DNA of 64,000 nucleotides from Paenibacillus alginolyticus DSM 5050 = NBRC 15375 (GCF_000422905.1 NZ_AUGY01000009.1:103014-167013); one strand, 5' to 3'. Counted from the first letter of the stretch, positions 1-9,572 are shown. The notes: generated by a model from the sequence alone, not told the origin. Translations and numbers: made by a program.

Positions 1-1207
1 CCAAGGTGTTGTAAAGTAAATGCGGATTAATTTGTGTATGCAGAATGGATAATTCAATCTCCTTATGCTTTAGTTCGAGTTCATATTGATCATAAATGGT
101 TTGATTCAAGCGATCGGTCATGCGTATAAAATGATTATTGAGCAAAACAATCTCATTCTTGCTATCCGAGTGTAAGGAAATAGCCAAGGGTCTACCTGGA
201 TGATAGGAATTCGTGATACGGGCTAATCGAGAGATCGGTTTCAAGATCGACTGGATAAAGTATATACTCGCCAAAATCAAGATAAAGAAATAAATAACCA
301 TGATCCAATCAACCAATCGCTGCACACTAATATGATCGATAATAATCGACTGAACAGGAACTCGCATGAGCAATTTCGTCTTCGTATAGTCACTTGTGTG
401 AAGAACGCACATGAACTCTTGTCCAGCCTCTTTCAGCTTATAAACACCTTCTACTTGATTCGCAGGAACATGTACCGAGGATCCGATCTCAAAGCTGGTT
501 GTATTCGTCGCGAGCACCGTATTGTCTTGGTTTAGCAGCATTAATTCCGCACCCGCATACTTGTCAAAAGGCGAAAAATCCAACTGCAGCGGTGTCTCAA
601 TGCCAGACACAACCAAATAACCAATCACACTTTCCCCGTTATAAATGCTATTTAACTGGCGCATATACGCAACGGTTTGCAAATTATTAGGGTTGTATCC
701 GAATTTATCAATAACACGAATAACCCCTTTCCCTCTGGCCTGACTTACATCTTTATACCAAGATAGCGCATTCAAATCTGTTGCATAAAAAATACCATTG
801 TTCAGAAGATCGGGATTAGGGACGAACGAATACTGCTTATCTGTGTCCGAAAAAAACAGCGAATATCGAACCGCACTCGTCGAATAGTTGTTCAAATATT
901 TATCTAGGGCTTTAAAAATTTCAAATCGTTCGTACTCCGACGAGGAAGGGATGCTGGCAAGCTGTTGTATTTCTTGAGATATCATGATTTTCTCTGTCTT
1001 TTCCTCAAAATCACTGCTCTCTCTGTCTAGCGTCAAGTGACTTCCTCGCACTAACTGAAGCAGCGCGTTCCCCACTTGCTCTTCCGTAATGGACTCCAGC
1101 TTCTTGGCTACAAATAAATCCAATACCAAAATCGGGATGACGACGAATAAGATGAGCAGTACGATCAACTTTTTCATCAAATTCATATTACTCAGCATTT
1201 TTCGCAT
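1..1207 (-). CDS. YesM-type sensor histidine kinase, partial (3' end beyond window)
   Basis: Membrane sensor kinase expected to phosphorylate the YesN-type regulator at 4743-6065. The frame is open from an ATG at 1205-1207, preceded by an AGGAAGGA ribosome site, to the window edge (402 codons). It shows an N-terminal membrane anchor (about residues 9-28), a long extracellular sensor region, a second membrane segment rich in I/L/F near residue 315, a HAMP-like stretch, and the His_kinase box QINPHLLYNTL at the very end. The ATPase domain lies outside the window. It is the last gene of the regulator, binding protein, permease, permease order read on the minus strand, so sensing is probably of the sugar that importer carries. 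The ligand is unknown. Confidence 0.9.
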   Translation of the reverse strand, partial: MRKMLSNMNLMKKLIVLLILFVVIPILVLDLFVAKKLESITEEQVGNALLQLVRGSHLTLDRESSDFEEKTEKIMISQEIQQLASIPSSSEYERFEIFKALDKYLNNYSTSAVRYSLFFSDTDKQYSFVPNPDLLNNGIFYATDLNALSWYKDVSQARGKGVIRVIDKFGYNPNNLQTVAYMRQLNSIYNGESVIGYLVVSGIETPLQLDFSPFDKYAGAELMLLNQDNTVLATNTTSFEIGSSVHVPANQVEGVYKLKEAGQEFMCVLHTSDYTKTKLLMRVPVQSIIIDHISVQRLVDWIMVIYFFILILASIYFIQSILKPISRLARITNSYHPGRPLAISLHSDSKNEIVLLNNHFIRMTDRLNQTIYDQYELELKHKEIELSILHTQINPHLLYNTL

Positions 1208-1316
1208 GCCGACATTCCTTCCTTTCAAGCCGTATCCTCGGAGATTATTCCTCCTAACCGTCTCACTGCACACTTAGCTTCGCTACAACGGCCGCAATCT
1301 CCTTTAAGCAAAAGAA

Positions 1317-1349
1317 AACGCCTTCAGAATAAGCATTCTGAGGGGCGTT
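1317..1349 (-). terminator. Rho-independent terminator after the first permease pair
   Basis: A hairpin with AACGCC/GGCGTT outer and TCAGAAT/ATTCTGA inner stems, followed on the minus strand by TTTTC. It lies 8 nt past the stop of the 1357-2238 permease and would separate it from the downstream kinase gene. Confidence 0.7.
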
Positions 1350-1356
1350 CTTTGAC

Positions 1357-2238
1357 CTAACCTTTGACGCTGGAAACGGTTAACCCACGTATGATAAATT
1401 TTTGGAAAATGAGAAAAAACACAACCGGCGGCAGCATCGCCATCGTCAAGATAGCGAACCGCACACTCCATGGAATAACCGATGTTGAGTACACCACATA
1501 CCGATAAATCCCTGTGGCAAGCGGGTACATCTCCTTTTCTGTCATCACAATACTAGGCCAGTAGAAATCGTTCCATGTTGTCGAGAAGGATAGAATCAGC
1601 AGGGTCCCAATTATGGGTGTAGAGAGTGGAACAGCAATTTTAATGAATGATTTGAATTCACTCGCTCCATCGATTCTCGCTGCTTCCAGAATTTCTTCGT
1701 GGATGCCATCGAAGAAGTTTTTGAGCAGAAGCATGAAATAAGCATTCGCTGCAGCCGGCAGCCAGAAAGCCCAGTACGTATTGATCATGCCCAAGCTTTT
1801 CAGGTTCATAAAGTTAGGAACAATGTAAGTGGCAGGCGGTATCAACAGAGTAGCCAAGAAGAAGAGCGTCACCCATCTCTTGAACGGTACCCTCAAATGT
1901 GACAGCGCGTAAGCCGCTAAACCAATTAGCAGCAGTGAACACACGACATTTCCCATGTAGATGAATAGGGTATTCTTCAAGAAAGTCAGTAAGGGCAAAT
2001 CGAACCCGTTCCACGCATCATTGTAATTGGTCCAAATCCAGCTTTTCGGAAAAAAAGTCGGTGGAAAGGCAAAGAATTCCTCCCGTGTTTTGAGTGAACC
2101 AAAAAAAGTATTGAAAAACGGGTATAACGTCGTAATGCCAATGACGATCATCAGCAGCACCATGAAGGTGTAACCAGCTTTCACAGAGCCTTTTTTCATA
2201 TCATAGGGCGAAATAATGCCACGTTCATCCCGCTTCAT
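1357..2238 (-). CDS. Carbohydrate ABC transporter permease (MalG/AraQ type)
   Basis: Inner-membrane permease of a CUT1 sugar importer, 293 residues, the usual length for the family. About six hydrophobic segments are visible, and the EAA loop that contacts the ATPase reads EAARIDGASEFKSF near residues 188-201. Its start overlaps the stop of the upstream permease (2235-3155) by four bases, which implies translational coupling. No ATPase gene is nearby, so a shared MsmX/MsiK-like ATPase elsewhere is likely. The substrate cannot be read from sequence; the pairing with a YesM/YesN system is typical of oligosaccharide uptake in Paenibacillus. Confidence 0.93.
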   Translation of the reverse strand: MKRDERGIISPYDMKKGSVKAGYTFMVLLMIVIGITTLYPFFNTFFGSLKTREEFFAFPPTFFPKSWIWTNYNDAWNGFDLPLLTFLKNTLFIYMGNVVCSLLLIGLAAYALSHLRVPFKRWVTLFFLATLLIPPATYIVPNFMNLKSLGMINTYWAFWLPAAANAYFMLLLKNFFDGIHEEILEAARIDGASEFKSFIKIAVPLSTPIIGTLLILSFSTTWNDFYWPSIVMTEKEMYPLATGIYRYVVYSTSVIPWSVRFAILTMAMLPPVVFFLIFQKFIIRGLTVSSVKG

Positions 2239-3155
2239 GCCTTCTCACCTCTACGCTGCAACAGATTGTATAACACGGAAAGTAAAATTAAAACGAAAAA
2301 CATTAAGCTGCCCATTGCATTCGCTTTCCCAAAATCAAGATCACGGAACGCCGTATGATTCATCCACAACAAGTACGTAAGCGTCGCATTATTCGGTCCC
2401 CCGTCGGTCATCGATAATTGCGCTTGAAAGCCCTGTGAAGTGGTGATCAACTGCAAGAGAAGCAGTAGCAGCATCAATGTCTTGATACTTGGCAAGGTGA
2501 TATGGCGAATACGCTGCCAGACACTGGCGCCATCGATCTCAGCGGCTTCGTAAATGTCCCTAGGAATACCCACGACAGCTGCGATATAGATGAGAGTGGC
2601 TGCGCCAAAGCTTTGCCACGTTTCAAGCAAAACGATCGAGCCCATGGCCATCTTCGGACTGAAGAACTCCACTTTGGGGATACCGAGCGTTTGTAAAAGG
2701 CTGTTAATCGGGCCCACGGCATCAAAAAACCACTGCCACATCCCATAAAGAACGATGGCTGGAACAGCACTTGGCAAATAGCCAATTATACGGGCTGCCC
2801 CCTGAAACCATTTCAATTCGGAAACGACGATTGCGATAAGCGGCGGTACCCAGAAACCGAGTAAGACACCTAAGCCCATATAATACAGCGTATTTTTAAT
2901 CGAGGTGAGCAGCAGTCCATCTTGAAAAATGCTTACATAGTTAGCCAAGCCAATGAAATGATTGCCATCAACAAAATCAATATTGTAAAAGCTGTAGAAA
3001 ATCCCTTTAAAAATCGGCACCCATAAAAAAACTATAAATAACACGATTTCTGGAAGGACAAACAGCGTCCCCCACAAATACCAGTTGATTTTCTTCTTCA
3101 CCGTTCTACTCGCTGCGACAGGTCGTACACGCAATTCTGCATCCATTTTGAACAC
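2235..3155 (-). CDS. Carbohydrate ABC transporter permease (MalF/UgpA type)
   Basis: First of the two permease subunits of the importer, 306 residues with about six membrane spans after a basic N-terminal tail (TVKKKINW). The EAA loop reads YEAAEIDGASVWQRI. An AAGGAGTG ribosome site precedes the start. It follows the binding-protein gene by about 54 bases that contain a strong hairpin (3176-3200), so it is probably expressed at a lower level than the binding protein. It should form a heterodimer with the 1357-2238 product. Confidence 0.93.
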   Translation of the reverse strand: MFKMDAELRVRPVAASRTVKKKINWYLWGTLFVLPEIVLFIVFLWVPIFKGIFYSFYNIDFVDGNHFIGLANYVSIFQDGLLLTSIKNTLYYMGLGVLLGFWVPPLIAIVVSELKWFQGAARIIGYLPSAVPAIVLYGMWQWFFDAVGPINSLLQTLGIPKVEFFSPKMAMGSIVLLETWQSFGAATLIYIAAVVGIPRDIYEAAEIDGASVWQRIRHITLPSIKTLMLLLLLLQLITTSQGFQAQLSMTDGGPNNATLTYLLWMNHTAFRDLDFGKANAMGSLMFFVLILLSVLYNLLQRRGEKA

Positions 3156-3175
3156 TCCTTATAAAATCGGACCTA

Positions 3176-3200
3176 AACCGATAAACGGCTTAGATCCGAT
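3176..3200 (-). terminator. Intra-operon attenuating hairpin between binding protein and permease
   Basis: An interrupted inverted repeat (ATCGGA...CTAA...CCG pairing with CGG...TTAG...TCCGAT), followed on the minus strand by TTTTAT and then the permease ribosome site. The placement fits a leaky terminator that lets the solute-binding protein be made in excess over the permeases. Confidence 0.6.
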
Positions 3201-3209
3201 GTTTCGGTG

Positions 3210-4631
3210 CTATTCGACTTTCACTTTGTCAAATACTTCCGTTTGTACTTTATTCGATGCATCCGCCAACGTCTTTTTCAAATCAACATCTTTGGTTGTG
3301 AACACTTTTTGGATCACATTGGCCATCTCAGTATAATATTTCTGTGCTTCATACTGCGCTTCAGGCTTGCCGTCCCATAGGCTTAGCAATTGTGGGTCGT
3401 ATTTAAACACGTTGTCATATTTGGCCAGTAAATCGGTATACTTTTTACCGAAATCTGAGGAATCCTTCCAATAGTTAATCGGTTGTGGAATGTAGACACG
3501 GTTTTTACCTTTACGGTCTTCGATTTCTTTTTTCGTGGAATTTAAGAAATCGTCTGTGAAATACTCATCCGTAATCCATTTGAAAGCTATTTGCTGTTGT
3601 TCCTTGTCACTCTTCGGATTGATAACGCGATAGTTACCGCCAAGAACGCCCGTATGCTTGCCGCCTTTCGTGATCGAAGGCATTGGATATACGACCATGT
3701 CCTCTTTGCTAATACCGCCCTCATTGATCGCAGCATCTGCTGCGTTGCCGCTTCCGCACATCACCATCGCACCGCGTCCTTGGGAGAATGCACTCAATGC
3801 GTCGCCATAACCTAAGGCCCAGTTCTGTGGAATTAAGTTCTCGTCTTTTAGCTTTTTATAAAATTCAAGCGCCTTCACACCAGCATCAGAATTGAATACG
3901 CTTACGACTTTACCGTTATCGAGCTTCTGTACATCACCGCCAGCTGCGTAAAGGAAATTCGTCCAGTTCCAGCCTGCTTCCGGTCCTTTACCCATTGGAA
4001 TAAAGCCCGCGATGCCTTTGGCAGGATCATTAATTTTTCTCGCAGCCGTTAACAGATCATCCCACGTCCAATCCATCGGTGGCAGCTCGACGCCTTTCTC
4101 TTTGAAAAGCTTCTTGTTCAACGTAATGGTCATCACATAACCGTCGATAGGTACTCCATACGTTTTCCCATTGACCACAAACGGTTTGGAAAGGAGATCA
4201 TTCATATCCTTGGCATGCTCCCAAGCATTAATCGAATCGGTAATGTCAGCGACCCATTTCTTGTCGACGAGCACTTTTCCTTCTGTTGCATACGTCGTAT
4301 ATTCAGTTGGCGCGCTATTCGAAGCCATTTTGATCCCAATTTCCAGCGGGTTGTACTGCCAGTCGTCCTTCTTGAATTCAACATTCGGGGTTTTCGCCTT
4401 AAAACGGCTGATCCGCTGGTCAAGCTGATCATTCTTTTCCTTCTGGTCAGGCTTGAAGCCTTGGGCTGTAATTGTCACTTTTTTGGCTGCAGGCGTCGCT
4501 GTGGCAGCAGGCGCTGCTGTTTCCTTTGCTGGGGCAGGAGTGCTTGATGTCGTGGTACTGTTCGTACCGCATCCTGCGAGTAAAACGGTCAGTGCAATCG
4601 CACTGATGGCTGAAGCCTTTTTAGCTTTCAT
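3210..4631 (-). CDS. Extracellular sugar-binding lipoprotein
   Basis: Solute-binding protein (SBP_bac_1 type) of the importer, 473 residues. The N-terminus is a lipoprotein signal with lipobox LLAGC at Cys21, then a low-complexity linker rich in T, S, A and P (residues 24-50) and a mature domain starting around residue 51. It would sit on the outer face of the membrane and deliver sugar to the permeases downstream. A GGGGA ribosome site precedes the ATG. It lies between its regulator gene (4743-6065) and the permeases, the standard order of these loci. Confidence 0.93.
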   Translation of the reverse strand: MKAKKASAISAIALTVLLAGCGTNSTTTSSTPAPAKETAAPAATATPAAKKVTITAQGFKPDQKEKNDQLDQRISRFKAKTPNVEFKKDDWQYNPLEIGIKMASNSAPTEYTTYATEGKVLVDKKWVADITDSINAWEHAKDMNDLLSKPFVVNGKTYGVPIDGYVMTITLNKKLFKEKGVELPPMDWTWDDLLTAARKINDPAKGIAGFIPMGKGPEAGWNWTNFLYAAGGDVQKLDNGKVVSVFNSDAGVKALEFYKKLKDENLIPQNWALGYGDALSAFSQGRGAMVMCGSGNAADAAINEGGISKEDMVVYPMPSITKGGKHTGVLGGNYRVINPKSDKEQQQIAFKWITDEYFTDDFLNSTKKEIEDRKGKNRVYIPQPINYWKDSSDFGKKYTDLLAKYDNVFKYDPQLLSLWDGKPEAQYEAQKYYTEMANVIQKVFTTKDVDLKKTLADASNKVQTEVFDKVKVE

Positions 4632-4742
4632 GTTTGGTTCCCCTTTCGAATCGTTTCATCAAATGTTAGTTTCTACACTTTCGATTATAAAGGGAACCGC
4701 CAGGAGCGACGATGTGTCCTGTTACGCTAATCATGTCGCATG

Positions 4743-6065
4743 TTACGGACCCGTATGTTTTAACTCCGAAATATTCAACCCGAAATGTTTTTTAAATATT
4801 TTACTAAAATGCTCTGGAGATTCGTAACCGATTTCTTCCGAAATTTCGTACCTGCGTTTGTCCGTAGTCAAAATCAACTGCTTCCCTTTTTCCATACGAA
4901 GCTTGGTCACATAGTCCCAAATGTTGATTCCCATCACTTTTTTAAACAAATAACTCAAATAATTAGGGCTCAAATGCACAGCATCGGCGATATCTTGTAG
5001 CTTTAGGCCTTTATCACTAAAATGTCCTTCAATGTAGGTTTTCGTCTCATATACAATTCGGTTATTAGCTTCGTCAACCTGCGTATTTGTCAAATTTTGT
5101 TCGTTCGTCGTTTTGCCGATATCCTCAATGTAGAACATGTGATGCCCTTTGTGCGTCTCGCTCCAAGCCAAGCTCTCCAGAGCTTCTTGATAAATAACAG
5201 GCAGCTGTATGACACTCTCCCGAATGCGGCTAATCCCAATCTGACATTTGACATTGACGTATTTTTGCAAATTCGTATGAATCATCTGGGCCACCATCAA
5301 CAATTGGTTAATGCTCTGAGAACCCCTAATCTCCTCTTCCGGAATTTGCAGCAGCAAGGAAAAGGTAGAATTATGCGTATTAAATACGAGATGGCACCAC
5401 TGAATCGCGGTCTCCTCAATAATATTCAAAGCGGCGTACTTCAGAAGACTACGGTCCTTCAATGTCGATATTTCCTGATCATGAATGCCGCCTCGCTCTA
5501 GAGATAATTTGATCACTAACATGCTGTAATGCGTACCCTTCATTCGGCTTCCCAGCTTCTCCATGATAGCCGGTACTTCGGACTCATGAACCGTTCCTGT
5601 GACAAGTTCATTCAAGTAATAGTTCATCTCGAGCGACGTATGCTCAGACAGGGTTCGGCTGCTCTCCCAATTCGAGAAATGCCGCTGCTTCTCTTCCTTT
5701 TCTCCCAACAACTTAGCTGCTACCGAAATGAGATGGGGCGGCGTTATCGGCTTGACCAAATATTCCTTGGCTCCGAAACGGATCGCTTTCTGGGCGTATT
5801 CAAACTCGCCATGAGCGGATAAAATGACGATTGGAATCGTTGGATCTTCCATGAATATATTTTCAATCAATTCAATCCCATTCATCTTTTCCATTTGAAT
5901 ATCCGTAAAAACAAGATCGATTTTCTCCAAATGTATAAAATCCAATGCTTCAAAACCGTTATATGCGATAAACACCTCAGCGATGTCCAGGTTCGACTGT
6001 TTCAAAATGGCAGCCACACCTTTACAAATCATCGGCTCGTCATCAACAACCAAAATATTAACCAT
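4743..6065 (-). CDS. YesN-type response regulator, AraC output
   Basis: Cytoplasmic transcription factor, 440 residues. The receiver domain (1-120) has the acidic pair DDE at 8-10, phospho-acceptor D55 in LVFTDIQM, and K105 in EYLVKPI. The C-terminal 100 residues hold two AraC helix-turn-helix units (LQDIADAVHLSPNYLSYLFK, then YEISEEIGYESPEHFSKIFK). A GAGGTGG ribosome site precedes the ATG. It probably activates the adjacent binding protein and permease genes once phosphorylated by the partial kinase at 1-1207. The intergenic region downstream (4632-4742) is the likely promoter region of the binding protein. Confidence 0.92.
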   Translation of the reverse strand: MVNILVVDDEPMICKGVAAILKQSNLDIAEVFIAYNGFEALDFIHLEKIDLVFTDIQMEKMNGIELIENIFMEDPTIPIVILSAHGEFEYAQKAIRFGAKEYLVKPITPPHLISVAAKLLGEKEEKQRHFSNWESSRTLSEHTSLEMNYYLNELVTGTVHESEVPAIMEKLGSRMKGTHYSMLVIKLSLERGGIHDQEISTLKDRSLLKYAALNIIEETAIQWCHLVFNTHNSTFSLLLQIPEEEIRGSQSINQLLMVAQMIHTNLQKYVNVKCQIGISRIRESVIQLPVIYQEALESLAWSETHKGHHMFYIEDIGKTTNEQNLTNTQVDEANNRIVYETKTYIEGHFSDKGLKLQDIADAVHLSPNYLSYLFKKVMGINIWDYVTKLRMEKGKQLILTTDKRRYEISEEIGYESPEHFSKIFKKHFGLNISELKHTGP

Positions 6066-6253
6066 GCGGCCACCTCGCTATCCTTTTATGCATCAATTCC
6101 ATTTTATTGTACAACAAATAGTATGAACATGTGTTGTATTACGGTTATTGTGTCTAATGTTCCGAATAGTGAGGAGTAACGGCTTATGAGTTAGAGCTTA
6201 ATAGCACCGGGGTGCAAGTATTGTTGTATTTCCTTCTAGTTCTCTTTTTCCCT

Positions 6254-6288
6254 AAAAAAACCGCCCCCATCGAATGTGATGAGAGCGG
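6254..6288 (-). terminator. Terminator of the fucose-type operon
   Basis: A CCGC...CATC / GATG...GCGG stem followed on the minus strand by seven T residues, about 20 bases after the aldolase stop. It closes the fucU-fucI-kinase remnant-aldolase transcription unit. Confidence 0.8.
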
Positions 6289-6306
6289 ATATTCCAGACA
6301 ACTCTA

Positions 6307-7005
6307 TTATTTCATTTGCTGCAATAAATTCACGCGGTAAGCTTCGCTTTCTAAACCTTGGATTTCTTTGTACTCTTCCTCCGTCAGCCTTCTGGGTTGA
6401 CCAACGGATTTTGCGATGAGGTAAATCTTCGCGCTCTCTTCCATGACTTCCGTGCGGTAGTAGGCTTCACGCAAATTTTTACCCGTTGTCACGAGTCCAT
6501 GATTGTTTAGCAAAATCGAGCTATAACGGTCAGCCTTCTCAGCCACTAGGTTGGCTAGTTTATCCGTTGTTGGAACGACATATGGAACGAAGGCTACGTC
6601 GCCAACAAGCGCGGCTTGGTCTGGAAACAGCATTGGAAGCTCATTATCAACGAGTGTCAATGCGATACAGTAAGCCGGATGCGTGTGCACGATCGCCTTC
6701 ATGATGAGATTCACGCGATAACAAAATAAATGCATGAGTACCTCGGAAGAAGGACGGTAGGTTGAGTCCAGAATGTTCCCCGTTGGGATATCGACCGGCA
6801 CCCATTGCTCAGGCTCAATATCTTCTAGTGCGAAACCGCTTGGAGAAAGGTACATCGTATCTTCAAATCTTGCGCTAATATTCCCGCCAGGTCCTACAAC
6901 CAGGCCTTTGGCTACACTTTTACGGGCATACTTCGTCAATTCTTCTCTTGTTTGCTGCTCGGACATGACCTGCATCGTAATATTGCCGATCGCCGTCGCT
7001 TCCAC
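6307..7005 (-). CDS. Class II aldolase/adducin family protein (FucA/RhaD-like) with a fused kinase remnant at the N-terminus
   Basis: Probable zinc-dependent aldolase for fuculose- or rhamnulose-1-phosphate. Family features visible: GPGGNIS phosphate-binding loop, SSE, zinc-ligand HTHP, and a late NNHG histidine. The first residues after the GTG start, EATAIGNITMQ, are not aldolase but the C-terminal motif of an FGGY sugar kinase, in the same frame. A native aldolase start may have been MSEQQTREEL, but no ribosome site stands before it. Translation may restart at the GTG from the kinase remnant that stops 9 nt upstream. With the kinase deleted, the phosphorylated substrate must come from another enzyme or the pathway is dead. 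Confidence 0.85.
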   Translation of the reverse strand: MEATAIGNITMQVMSEQQTREELTKYARKSVAKGLVVGPGGNISARFEDTMYLSPSGFALEDIEPEQWVPVDIPTGNILDSTYRPSSEVLMHLFCYRVNLIMKAIVHTHPAYCIALTLVDNELPMLFPDQAALVGDVAFVPYVVPTTDKLANLVAEKADRYSSILLNNHGLVTTGKNLREAYYRTEVMEESAKIYLIAKSVGQPRRLTEEEYKEIQGLESEAYRVNLLQQMK

Positions 7006-7013
7006 AGGGCCAG

Positions 7014-7169
7014 CTATAACCGGTCTCCACCGCCAAGCTCAACAGGATCATTCGAGAAGCGATGAATGTCTTCAACGGTAAGTGTAGAACCACTCCAACG
7101 CCCCAAAATAGTTCTGCCGCTGCTAGCTCCGAAATCTACGGCTAGCATATTCAAATGGTTAGTCCCCAC
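7014..7169 (-). pseudogene. FGGY sugar kinase (rhamnulokinase/fuculokinase) remnant
   Basis: A 51-residue reading frame from a GTG at 7167-7169, with a GAGGTGA ribosome site, that begins like a rhamnulokinase: MLAVDFGASSGRTILGR then DIHRFSNDPVELGG. It ends at a TAG. In another frame the sequence resumes directly with RPVIAGPVEATAIGN, the signature near the C-terminus of the same kinase family, and runs into the aldolase. Roughly 380-400 codons of kinase core, covering both ATPase lobes, are therefore missing. The enzyme cannot work. The short ORF may now act only as a translated leader for the aldolase. Confidence 0.85.
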
Positions 7170-7198
7170 CAGAGTCACCTCAATTCGTGCAATTGCAA

Positions 7199-8989
7199 CT
7201 ATTTATATAAAGGCCCGAAGCTGCTGCAAGCTCTGAAATCAGCGCCCTCTGGATCTGATGTGCCGAAATTACTCCAAACCCGAGGACGGAAAATGTGTTC
7301 TTTCGCTACGTTATGCATAGACACAGGAATTCTTAAAATAGCAGCAAGTGTAATCAAGTCAGCACCGATGTGACCATAACTGATCGAGCCATGATTGGAA
7401 CCCCAGTTATCCATAACGGAATAAACATCGGTAAATGAGCCTTCACCTGTCAAAATAGGAGCAAACCAAGTCGTCGGCCATGTTGAATCTGTGCGATCAT
7501 CCAGCTGTTGATGCACATTCTCAGGCAGATCAACGGAGTAGCCTTCTGCTAACTGAAGCACGGGACCTAAGCCTCTTACTAAGTTGATGCGAGACATCGT
7601 GACCGGCATTCCACCTTTGGTAAGGAAGTCCGTGGAATATCCGCCTCCGCGGAAATATTCAACGGATGCAGGACGCCAAGAAGTTGCTTCCAGGCACTTG
7701 GTCACTTCTTCATCCGTGATTTCCCAGTAAGGCTTCATGACTGGCTTGCCGTTGCGGCTTTGTTCGCCTGTGCCATCCAGCGCTGCGGGTCCGGAGTTAA
7801 TCAAGTGAAGAATTCCGTCTTTGGCTGCACCGCTAAGCGTGTGCCCTGTTACTCGTTTCACCGCATCTGGGCTCCAGTATGTTCTTACATCAGCGAAGAT
7901 TTGCGCTGTATTCGTCAACAGATTACCAAATAACATCGCAACACCATTCAGACTATCGTTCTCCGTGGCAACCAAATAAGGTGCGCGTTTGCCATTCCAG
8001 TCAAAGGAAGTGTTCAGGATGGCTTCCATGAAATCCCCGTTCGGGAAGTGATCCGTCCAATGACGCTGTCCTTGGAAACCAGAGAGAATCGCGTTGTGGC
8101 CAAGCGCTTCTTCTCCGAACTCGATGTCAGCCAGACGCGGGTTGCCAACCATTAGGTCCCTGACAATCAAGGACATTTTCACAACGGTTTCCCAATCTTT
8201 ATCTTTCTTTTCACGGCTTGTTTGAATCTCAGGCGGATTCTTATCCGGGCCTTCCGTACAGTTCTCTTTGACCCAGTTCAGCGCCAATTGATACTCTTCA
8301 GGATCGAAAATCTCTTCATCAATCCGACGCACTAATTCGGACATATCGACATATTCGTTGCGCATTCCCAAATAGTTCTGGAACAGTTCCTCATTCACAA
8401 TTGATCCTGCAATCCCCATGGATACAGAGCCGATTGAGAGGTATGATTTCCCTTTCATGTAAGCGGCAGCAAGTCCTGCCTTAGCAAAACGAATCAGCTT
8501 CTCATGAACGTCCTGCGGTATATCTGTTGTACCTGCATCTTGAACATCTTTGCCGTAAATACCAAATGCCGGAATGCCTTTCTGTGCATGACCCGATAAA
8601 ACAGCCGCCAAGTAAACCGCACCCGGACGCTCCGTACCGTTAAAGCCCCAAATGGCTTTCGGTGTGGATGGGTCCATATCCATCGTTTCCGTTCCGTAAC
8701 ACCAACAAGGAGTAACAGTGATGGAAACGCCTACTCCGGATTTCGTGAATTTATCCGCTGCTGCTGCAGCTTCTGCTACACCTCCGATGCAGGTGTCAGC
8801 AATTACGCACTCTACAGGCTCGCCGTTTGGATATTTCAGTGTTTCACTCAGTAAAGCGGCTACAGCTTTAGCCATATTCATCGTTTGATCTTCAAGTGAT
8901 TCACGAATACCTTTTCTTCTGCCGTCAATCGTTGGTCGGATCCCAATCTTCGGGAATTCTTGGTTCCATCTGTAATCACTGTTTGCCAT
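7199..8989 (-). CDS. fucI: L-fucose isomerase
   Basis: Cytoplasmic Mn-dependent ketol isomerase that turns L-fucose into L-fuculose (family members also take D-arabinose). At 596 residues it matches the family's usual length of about 590. The N-terminus [19 protein letters not shown] is highly characteristic, as are [16 protein letters not shown] and the C-terminal [15 protein letters not shown]. It is the second gene of the operon, about 90 bases after fucU, with a LacI-type operator in the gap. Downstream, the kinase needed for its product is deleted, so the operon as seen cannot complete fucose breakdown alone. Confidence 0.95.
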   Translation of the reverse strand: MANSDYRWNQEFPKIGIRPTIDGRRKGIRESLEDQTMNMAKAVAALLSETLKYPNGEPVECVIADTCIGGVAEAAAAADKFTKSGVGVSITVTPCWCYGTETMDMDPSTPKAIWGFNGTERPGAVYLAAVLSGHAQKGIPAFGIYGKDVQDAGTTDIPQDVHEKLIRFAKAGLAAAYMKGKSYLSIGSVSMGIAGSIVNEELFQNYLGMRNEYVDMSELVRRIDEEIFDPEEYQLALNWVKENCTEGPDKNPPEIQTSREKKDKDWETVVKMSLIVRDLMVGNPRLADIEFGEEALGHNAILSGFQGQRHWTDHFPNGDFMEAILNTSFDWNGKRAPYLVATENDSLNGVAMLFGNLLTNTAQIFADVRTYWSPDAVKRVTGHTLSGAAKDGILHLINSGPAALDGTGEQSRNGKPVMKPYWEITDEEVTKCLEATSWRPASVEYFRGGGYSTDFLTKGGMPVTMSRINLVRGLGPVLQLAEGYSVDLPENVHQQLDDRTDSTWPTTWFAPILTGEGSFTDVYSVMDNWGSNHGSISYGHIGADLITLAAILRIPVSMHNVAKEHIFRPRVWSNFGTSDPEGADFRACSSFGPLYK

Positions 8990-9059
8990 TTTTATTTCAT
9001 CCTCCTTGTTATGTATGGGAATAATAGGAATTATGCCTTTAAACAGGGTTGATTTTAGG

Positions 9060-9071
9060 GTTATCGATAAT
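9060..9071. promoter_or_regulatory. Second LacI-type operator candidate between fucU and fucI
   Basis: The near-perfect palindrome GTTATCGATAAT, matching the operator upstream of fucU (GTTACCGATAAC) at 10 of 12 positions. It lies within the operon, a few bases past the fucU stop, and could serve as an auxiliary looping operator about 470 bp from the first. Confidence 0.5.
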
Positions 9072-9076
9072 TCAAA

Positions 9077-9508
9077 CTACTCGCTAATGACACCTTTTTT
9101 CAAAATAATATTCGCGTATAAAGCTTTTTCACTCGTTGCCACGATTGCATAGGCCTTCTTCGCTCGCTCATAAAAAGCGAATCGCTCCACATGCTCAATT
9201 TGTGGCAGTGCATGGGTACGAATGATTTCTTCGTATACTTCCCAGATTGGTGTATCCACCTGATCCCCTGGTACTTTGGCCATTAACGCTACAGGGTATT
9301 CACTGTAAGTATCCAGTGGGAATAACGATAAAACCGCTTCCAACAATTCCGGTACGCCATGGCCATCGCTGCGCAGCAAACGATTCGCATGACTGGCAGC
9401 AGGGAAATTGCCATCCGCTAGAATAATTTCATCCCCATGCCCCATTTCCATCAACACCTTCAAAAGCTCCGGCGACAGGATGGAAGGAATACCTTTTAGC
9501 ATATTCAA
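9077..9508 (-). CDS. fucU: L-fucose mutarotase (RbsD/FucU family)
   Basis: Small cytoplasmic mutarotase, 143 residues, that interconverts sugar anomers to feed the isomerase. Family features: MLKGIPSILSPELLKVL at the start, HGDEIILADGNFPA with the conserved H and D, and DTPIWEVYEEI. It is preceded by a GAGGAGG ribosome site and by a good sigma-A promoter (9544-9572). It is the first gene of the operon. FucU rather than ribose RbsD is preferred because of the adjacent fucI. Confidence 0.9.
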   Translation of the reverse strand: MNMLKGIPSILSPELLKVLMEMGHGDEIILADGNFPAASHANRLLRSDGHGVPELLEAVLSLFPLDTYSEYPVALMAKVPGDQVDTPIWEVYEEIIRTHALPQIEHVERFAFYERAKKAYAIVATSEKALYANIILKKGVISE

Positions 9509-9528
9509 AACCTCCTCTAAAAATGAAT

Positions 9529-9540
9529 GTTACCGATAAC
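9529..9540. promoter_or_regulatory. LacI-family operator upstream of fucU
   Basis: GTTACCGATAAC, an inverted repeat with a central CCGA, four bases downstream of the -10 of the fucU promoter, where repressor would block transcription start. The neighbouring divergent LacI gene (9626-10633) is the obvious candidate protein. Confidence 0.6.
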
Positions 9541-9543
9541 TCA

Positions 9544-9572
9544 AAAATATCAATTTCAAGCCTTGCTGTCAA
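9544..9572 (-). promoter_or_regulatory. Sigma-A promoter of the fucU operon
   Basis: On the minus strand: perfect -35 TTGACA (9567-9572), 17-nt spacer, -10 TATTTT (9544-9549). Its -35 overlaps the -35 of the divergent lacI-type promoter. Confidence 0.6.

Noticed and set aside
5022..5501. Plus-strand ORF of 159 residues inside the YesN-type regulator
   Set aside because: Antisense shadow of the strong AraC/receiver coding frame.
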